16,851 nucleotides of DNA from NCBI GenBank assembly GCA_035493895.1, contig DATJHM010000082.1, positions 1 to 16,851 on the forward strand, given 5' to 3'. This document shows positions 13,721 to 16,851 of this stretch, one piece after another. The first letter of the stretch is position 1. Every line of letters begins with the position of its first letter. This DNA is from DATJHM01 sp035493895. Its GTDB lineage: Bacteria; Chloroflexota; Ktedonobacteria; Ktedonobacterales; Ktedonobacteraceae. The position numbers were made by a program, and so were the translations under genes. The notes beneath the pieces were generated by a model that saw nothing but the letters and a program-made list of their open reading frames with translations, ran no database searches and had not been told where the DNA came from.

Positions 13721-14563
13721 TTACCGCGCGACAAGAGCCAGGAGTTGCGTATCTAGCAGGCGAATATAATCTCTACCATACTGACCATTCTCTAATCCAT
13801 CTTGCAAATGTGCGGGCAGATCCTGCACAATCTCAGTACTACAAGCGCCCACAGCCAGGGCAATTGCGGCGACGGTATCCACATCCCCAGAAAATTGAAT
13901 ACATGCCATCAGCAGATCACTCATGGTATCGCTTTTCATAAGAGCCGTCACCGCCGCTTGCACACTCATCCATCCCTGAGCCCCCACTTTACCAGTCCAG
14001 GGAGTTGCCCAATGTCCACGCACGTGTTTTTGCAGGAAGATGCCCAGTTCTTTCTTAGGGCCCAGGTTATAAAGAAAATAGTGCGTCATGAGCGATGCCG
14101 CTACGGCTGCGGCGATGCCATCGGGCGTGTTATGCGTCAGAGCGGCCTGAATGGTACAGTGCTCAATAACCTGGGAAAGGGAGGAATAAACACCAATTGG
14201 TGCGGCCCGCATCGCAGCCCCGCTTTTATCACTGGTCGGGTTAATCTCGCTGAGAAACTGGTTCTCATCGCGCACATTCAGTAAAAAGTGATAGAAACCA
14301 GTCGCGTACCCTTGCCTTGGGTCGCGCTTAAATGCTTCGAGAAACTTGCGTGCCAGCATTGCTGGCTCCCATGGTTCACGCGAAACAATGGCTTCGGCAA
14401 TCGCCAGACTCATCTGTGTATCGTCTGTATAGCAACCAGGCTGAAGATTATGCCTGGGATGCCTTACATAACGAGAAAGATTGTTCTGCGCACGAACCAT
14501 TCCGATATCAGCATATTCAAAACCTGCGCCATACGCATCGCCAATCGCAAGCTCAAGTAACAT
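13721..14563 (-). CDS. ADP-ribosylglycohydrolase (ARH/DraG) family protein
   Basis: Predicted to remove ADP-ribose from proteins or to hydrolyse related glycosidic bonds, using a two-Mg2+ centre. The frame extends upstream to 14686, but that would overlap the EIIC gene and adds a low-complexity Arg/Gly stretch. The ATG at 14563 with AAGG and AAGGAG upstream gives a family-typical start, MLLELAIGDAYGAGFEY. Product 280 aa. Motifs: GDAYGAGFEY (8-17), TDDTQMS with metal residues Thr46, Asp47, Asp48 (46-52), GAAMRAAPIG (115-124), LTHNTPDGIAAA (142-153) and GDVDTVAAIA (226-235, Asp227 and Asp229; the family more often has GDTDT). It starts 20 bp after the EIIC stop, so it belongs to the PTS operon. 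ARH-fold proteins also occur as crystallins and enzymes with other substrates, so a role in sugar metabolism is possible. Confidence 0.88.
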   Translation of the reverse strand: MLLELAIGDAYGAGFEYADIGMVRAQNNLSRYVRHPRHNLQPGCYTDDTQMSLAIAEAIVSREPWEPAMLARKFLEAFKRDPRQGYATGFYHFLLNVRDENQFLSEINPTSDKSGAAMRAAPIGVYSSLSQVIEHCTIQAALTHNTPDGIAAAVAASLMTHYFLYNLGPKKELGIFLQKHVRGHWATPWTGKVGAQGWMSVQAAVTALMKSDTMSDLLMACIQFSGDVDTVAAIALAVGACSTEIVQDLPAHLQDGLENGQYGRDYIRLLDTQLLALVAR

Positions 14564-14583
14564 GTGGCCTTCTCTCCTTCTTT

Positions 14584-15954
14584 TTAATGAGCGGAGCGGC
14601 GCGCCAGCAACAACTCTTTCTCTTTCGCCTTTGCCTCTTGTTGCTGACTCTCGGCCTCTTCCTTCGCGACAAGGATACGCTCCCACGCTTTGAAGAAGGG
14701 GTAATAGAGAACCGCCGAAACTGCAAGGTCGAAGAACTGCAACAGGCTCCCCCTGATATCACCGCCCGTCGCAATAAAGCCGCTCAGGCCAATAGGCACG
14801 GTAAAGGGCTGCATGACGACCGGGACATGCACCAGTCCAAAGGAAAATACCAGGTAATTGATCGTCACAATCAGCACCGGCACCAGCACAAAGGGAATCA
14901 TCATAATCGGATTCAGCACCATCGGCACACCAAACGTCACGGGCTCATTGATATTGAAGATTGCTGGACCCAGCGCGACCTTCCCGACTGTGCGCAATTG
15001 CGCCGAACGTGAGCGCAACATGTAGATGACCAGCGGCCACGTCGCGCCCGAACCGCCAAGATGCGCAAAAATGTGGAAGAATGGCTCCGTCACAATACCG
15101 TGCCCGCCACTGGCATTTGCCGTCAGCGTCGTGAGCCAGAACGGCATAGCAATCGCCGTGACGATATTCATCCCGTGTATTCCCACCGACCATAGCAGCA
15201 TCATCAGGACAATTTCCAGCACGGCCGCCGGATAGCTATCCTGCACAATCACCAGAGGCTTAAACACCTCCATCAACAGAATAGGCAGCGTGTATTGCTG
15301 AATCTGCTTATCCGCATTCACAAATGTATGGCTGCTGATAAACCATTCGAGTCCCCAGACAAGTGTGAGCAATAATACAGCCGGGACCAGAATTTCAAAA
15401 GAGCGTTTCACATTGGGAGGAACCGTCTTAGGAAGCCTGATGGTATAGCGCGATTTGCGAAACCAGTAGACCACTTCTACGGAAATGATGCCAAATAAAA
15501 TCCCCACCAGCAGCCCCTGCCCACCCAGATAGGGCAGAATCTCACCCAGGCGCAGATTGTTCAGGTCTTTGATTGGCACACTGGCGACAAGAAAAAGCAC
15601 CATTGCCAGCACTGCGGGCTGAACCGCTTCTGTGCGGCGATACTGCGCAATACTGTATGCAACACCAAAGGTCAGAAACAACGCCATCAGACCAAATGAG
15701 AGCTCATAGGGCACGAGAATGGCAGCCTGATACCGCAATACCCACGTATCCAGACCGAAAATCGGGGGTGGATTGGCAATGATGAGAAAAAGGCTCCCGG
15801 CGATAATCAGTGGAAGCGTAAACACAATAAAGGCATCACGGATCGCTTGCAAATAAATATTGCTTGCCAGCATACTAAGCGGCGGGACACAGTAGCGCTC
15901 AAACCAGGCGCTGCTTCGCTCCATAAAGCTGCTCACGTTGCCCATCTCCTTCAT
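14584..15954 (-). CDS. PTS cellobiose-type EIIC permease
   Basis: Membrane channel of a phosphoenolpyruvate-dependent phosphotransferase system of the cellobiose/lichenan/diacetylchitobiose family (CelB/LicC/ChbC type). It carries the sugar in while EIIB phosphorylates it. The 456-aa protein is strongly hydrophobic with about ten spans. Hallmarks: GIHGMNIVTA (258-267, His260), VTEPFFHIFAHLGGSGATW (288-306), and NINEPVTFGVPMVLNP (334-349) with Glu337; a His and a Glu in these two places bind sugar in the ChbC structure. The C-terminus has a charged coiled-coil-like tail (AKEEAESQQQEAKAKEKELL). The ATG at 15954 overlaps the EIIB stop as ATGA and would be translationally coupled; a GTG at 15936 has AAGGAG 9 nt upstream and is a fair alternative. 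It is followed by the ADP-ribosylglycohydrolase gene. Sugar specificity (cellobiose, chitobiose or another beta-glucoside) is not determined. Confidence 0.93.
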   Translation of the reverse strand: MKEMGNVSSFMERSSAWFERYCVPPLSMLASNIYLQAIRDAFIVFTLPLIIAGSLFLIIANPPPIFGLDTWVLRYQAAILVPYELSFGLMALFLTFGVAYSIAQYRRTEAVQPAVLAMVLFLVASVPIKDLNNLRLGEILPYLGGQGLLVGILFGIISVEVVYWFRKSRYTIRLPKTVPPNVKRSFEILVPAVLLLTLVWGLEWFISSHTFVNADKQIQQYTLPILLMEVFKPLVIVQDSYPAAVLEIVLMMLLWSVGIHGMNIVTAIAMPFWLTTLTANASGGHGIVTEPFFHIFAHLGGSGATWPLVIYMLRSRSAQLRTVGKVALGPAIFNINEPVTFGVPMVLNPIMMIPFVLVPVLIVTINYLVFSFGLVHVPVVMQPFTVPIGLSGFIATGGDIRGSLLQFFDLAVSAVLYYPFFKAWERILVAKEEAESQQQEAKAKEKELLLARRSAH

Positions 15955-16268
15955 TCAATGGGAGGAGAGATCATCCCTATTACTTGCTCTAATACGGCCT
16001 GACCATTCATAGTGGCATAATGAAACGGCTCAATACAGGCGACCGGCTTGTTGAGAGAGGTCGCCAGCTTCTCAATCCCTTTGCGTAAATGACGAATCTG
16101 AGGCGCGATGAGGACGAGATCACATTCCTCTATCCTCGCCATATATTCGCCCGCCCCCAATGCCTCCACAGACAAATCATAATCTCTTGCCTGCGCGGCT
16201 TCCCGCATACTTTCTACCAGTAAGCTGGTTGACATGCCCCAGCTACACACGATCAGCACTTGTAGCAT
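15951..16268 (-). CDS. PTS lactose/cellobiose-type EIIB
   Basis: Cytosolic phosphotransfer subunit that passes phosphate from EIIA to the incoming sugar via a cysteine. The 105-aa product begins MLQVLIVCSWGMSTSLLVES; Cys8 in VCSWGMSTS is the expected phospho-cysteine. A later IAPQIRHLRKGIE block is typical of family members. The frame is open further upstream (to 16442), but the extra 58 residues do not resemble EIIB, and the family starts directly at the beta strand before the cysteine, so the ATG at 16268 is chosen although its ribosome-binding site is weak (GAAGAAG). The stop overlaps the EIIC start by 4 bp. No EIIA gene is seen nearby, so EIIA is either outside this window or supplied from elsewhere. 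Confidence 0.92.
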   Translation of the reverse strand: MLQVLIVCSWGMSTSLLVESMREAAQARDYDLSVEALGAGEYMARIEECDLVLIAPQIRHLRKGIEKLATSLNKPVACIEPFHYATMNGQAVLEQVIGMISPPIE

Positions 16269-16377
16269 AATCTTCTTCGATACGCCTTCCCAGGTATAGT
16301 TGCCAGGAGCAAACGCGAGAACAGAGAGAAGCTTATCTTCTCCTATCTGCCTCTTGCTTACTTCAGTTCTATTCAAG

Positions 16378-16446
16378 AGTATAGCAACAACCTCCGGCGT
16401 TTTGGTGCTACACAGATAGCACACAAAGCAACGTAATAGCACACAA
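16378..16446 (-). promoter_or_regulatory. Candidate PTS operon promoter and operator cluster
   Basis: A TATACT -10 box (minus strand, 16378-16383) lies about 110 bp before the EIIB start. Upstream, ATAGCACACAA occurs twice (16416-16426 and 16436-16446), exactly 20 bp apart. GTGCTA (16405-16410) forms an inverted pair with the TAGCAC of the first copy (16417-16422). The sites fall roughly 35-65 bp before the -10 box, a normal place for an activator. I found no sigma-54 type -24/-12 signature. Confidence 0.4.
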
Positions 16447-16539
16447 GGACATGGAAAATTTCGTCTGTATGCGATTCATTATCTGAAAAAGCAGGCAAAT
16501 ACGGAGATTATCATAGAAATACTTATATTTGGAGAAGAT

Positions 16540-16851
16540 TTAAACTTCATTGGGCGTAAAAATATCCATCTGTTTGAGAATGCCCACAATATTATATGCT
16601 TCATCTTCGGGAAGTGGACGCCCGATCTGCTTGCTTAAACGGTTCCACGCGCGCAAACAAATTTCCAGTTCGTGCCCATATTTTTGCTGCACACAGACAC
16701 GAATCTTTTCGTGGATCGCCCTTACCCCCTCACTCCCCTGCTCCAACACACAGATTAAGTGCAACAAAAGACCTGCCAGCACATCAATATCAAACGTCTC
16801 TCCAACCTCATGCTCTATCTGTTCGATCGCCTGTTGGATTAACGGCAACGC
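16540..16851 (-). CDS. PRD-type PTS transcriptional regulator, C-terminal fragment
   Basis: Only the last 103 residues are inside the window; the frame stays open to the right edge (the TTG at 16848 is probably an internal codon). The sequence resembles the end of a PTS regulation domain (PRD): HEVGETFDIDVLAGLLLHLI CVLEQ with a His in LLLHL, and then RLSKQIGRPLPEDEAYNIVG (split here for length), which matches the PRD ending pattern of a Pro-acidic-Glu-x-Tyr-hydrophobic block. PRDs are phosphorylated by PTS proteins and control antiterminators (BglG type) or activators (LicR, LevR types); which kind this is depends on the missing N-terminus. It lies just upstream of the EIIB gene in the same direction, which suggests it controls this PTS operon. 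A gap of about 270 bp separates them. Confidence 0.68.
   Translation of the reverse strand, partial: ALPLIQQAIEQIEHEVGETFDIDVLAGLLLHLICVLEQGSEGVRAIHEKIRVCVQQKYGHELEICLRAWNRLSKQIGRPLPEDEAYNIVGILKQMDIFTPNEV

Noticed and set aside
14332..15012. 226-aa plus-strand frame opposite the EIIC and ADP-ribosylglycohydrolase genes
   Set aside because: It overlaps two well-supported genes on the other strand and is rich in His/Gln/Arg as expected from shadow translation.
16269..16442. 58-residue N-terminal extension of EIIB
   Set aside because: It covers the proposed promoter and operator region, and EIIB proteins begin right before the cysteine loop.
16300..16500. Sigma-54 (-24/-12) promoter for the PTS operon, as expected for a LevR-type regulator
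   Set aside because: No TGGCAC-N5-TTGC-like sequence was found on the minus strand in this gap.

Overview
The window looks like chromosomal DNA from a Chloroflexota bacterium, most likely of the Ktedonobacteria type. This is an inference from gene content and style, not from a marker gene. The pointers are a membrane-anchored bacterial Ser/Thr kinase, a KdpD that lacks its usual N-terminal domain, a cellobiose-type PTS and moderate GC. Nearly everything is transcribed from the minus strand. No rRNA, tRNA, CRISPR array or insertion sequence was seen.

Layout by region. (1) 1-1933: a MerR-like helix-turn-helix gene, cut by the left edge, diverges from a 445-aa hypothetical gene. (2) 2024-12288: a 10-kb potassium-uptake and signalling block, all on the minus strand. 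In order of transcription it holds a stand-alone KdpD-like sensor half (DUF4118 plus GAF, no kinase), a short KdpD kinase (DUF4118-GAF-HisKA-HATPase), KdpE, a single-domain receiver protein, two 31-aa membrane peptides (the second is KdpF), KdpA, KdpB, KdpC and a Ser/Thr protein kinase with a C-terminal membrane anchor. Hairpins follow kdpA, kdpB and kdpC. (3) 12295-12717: a 420-bp divergent intergenic region with an 83-bp inverted-repeat structure, repeated operator-like motifs and a good promoter for the next gene. (4) 12718-13617: a fumarylacetoacetate-hydrolase-family gene on the plus strand, ending at a 13-bp perfect inverted repeat that probably terminates both convergent genes. (5) 13721-16851: a minus-strand sugar PTS operon (EIIB, EIIC and an ADP-ribosylglycohydrolase-family protein) preceded by the C-terminal piece of a PRD-type PTS regulator. 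No EIIA is present in the window.

How the genes may work together. KdpFABC is the high-affinity K+ pump. KdpD/KdpE should be its two-component regulator, but this KdpD starts at its membrane domain and lacks the cytosolic KdpD/Usp sensory region. A duplicate of the sensing half is encoded just upstream as a separate protein, and an additional receiver protein sits between kdpE and the pump genes. The downstream Ser/Thr kinase could give post-translational control, since KdpB keeps the TGES serine known to be an inhibitory phosphorylation site in E. coli. The most unusual parts are this expanded Kdp signalling set, the shared 11-bp motif upstream of both sensor genes, the hairpins between the pump genes, the 83-bp inverted repeat, and the coupling of a macrodomain-unrelated ADP-ribosylglycohydrolase to a cellobiose-type PTS.
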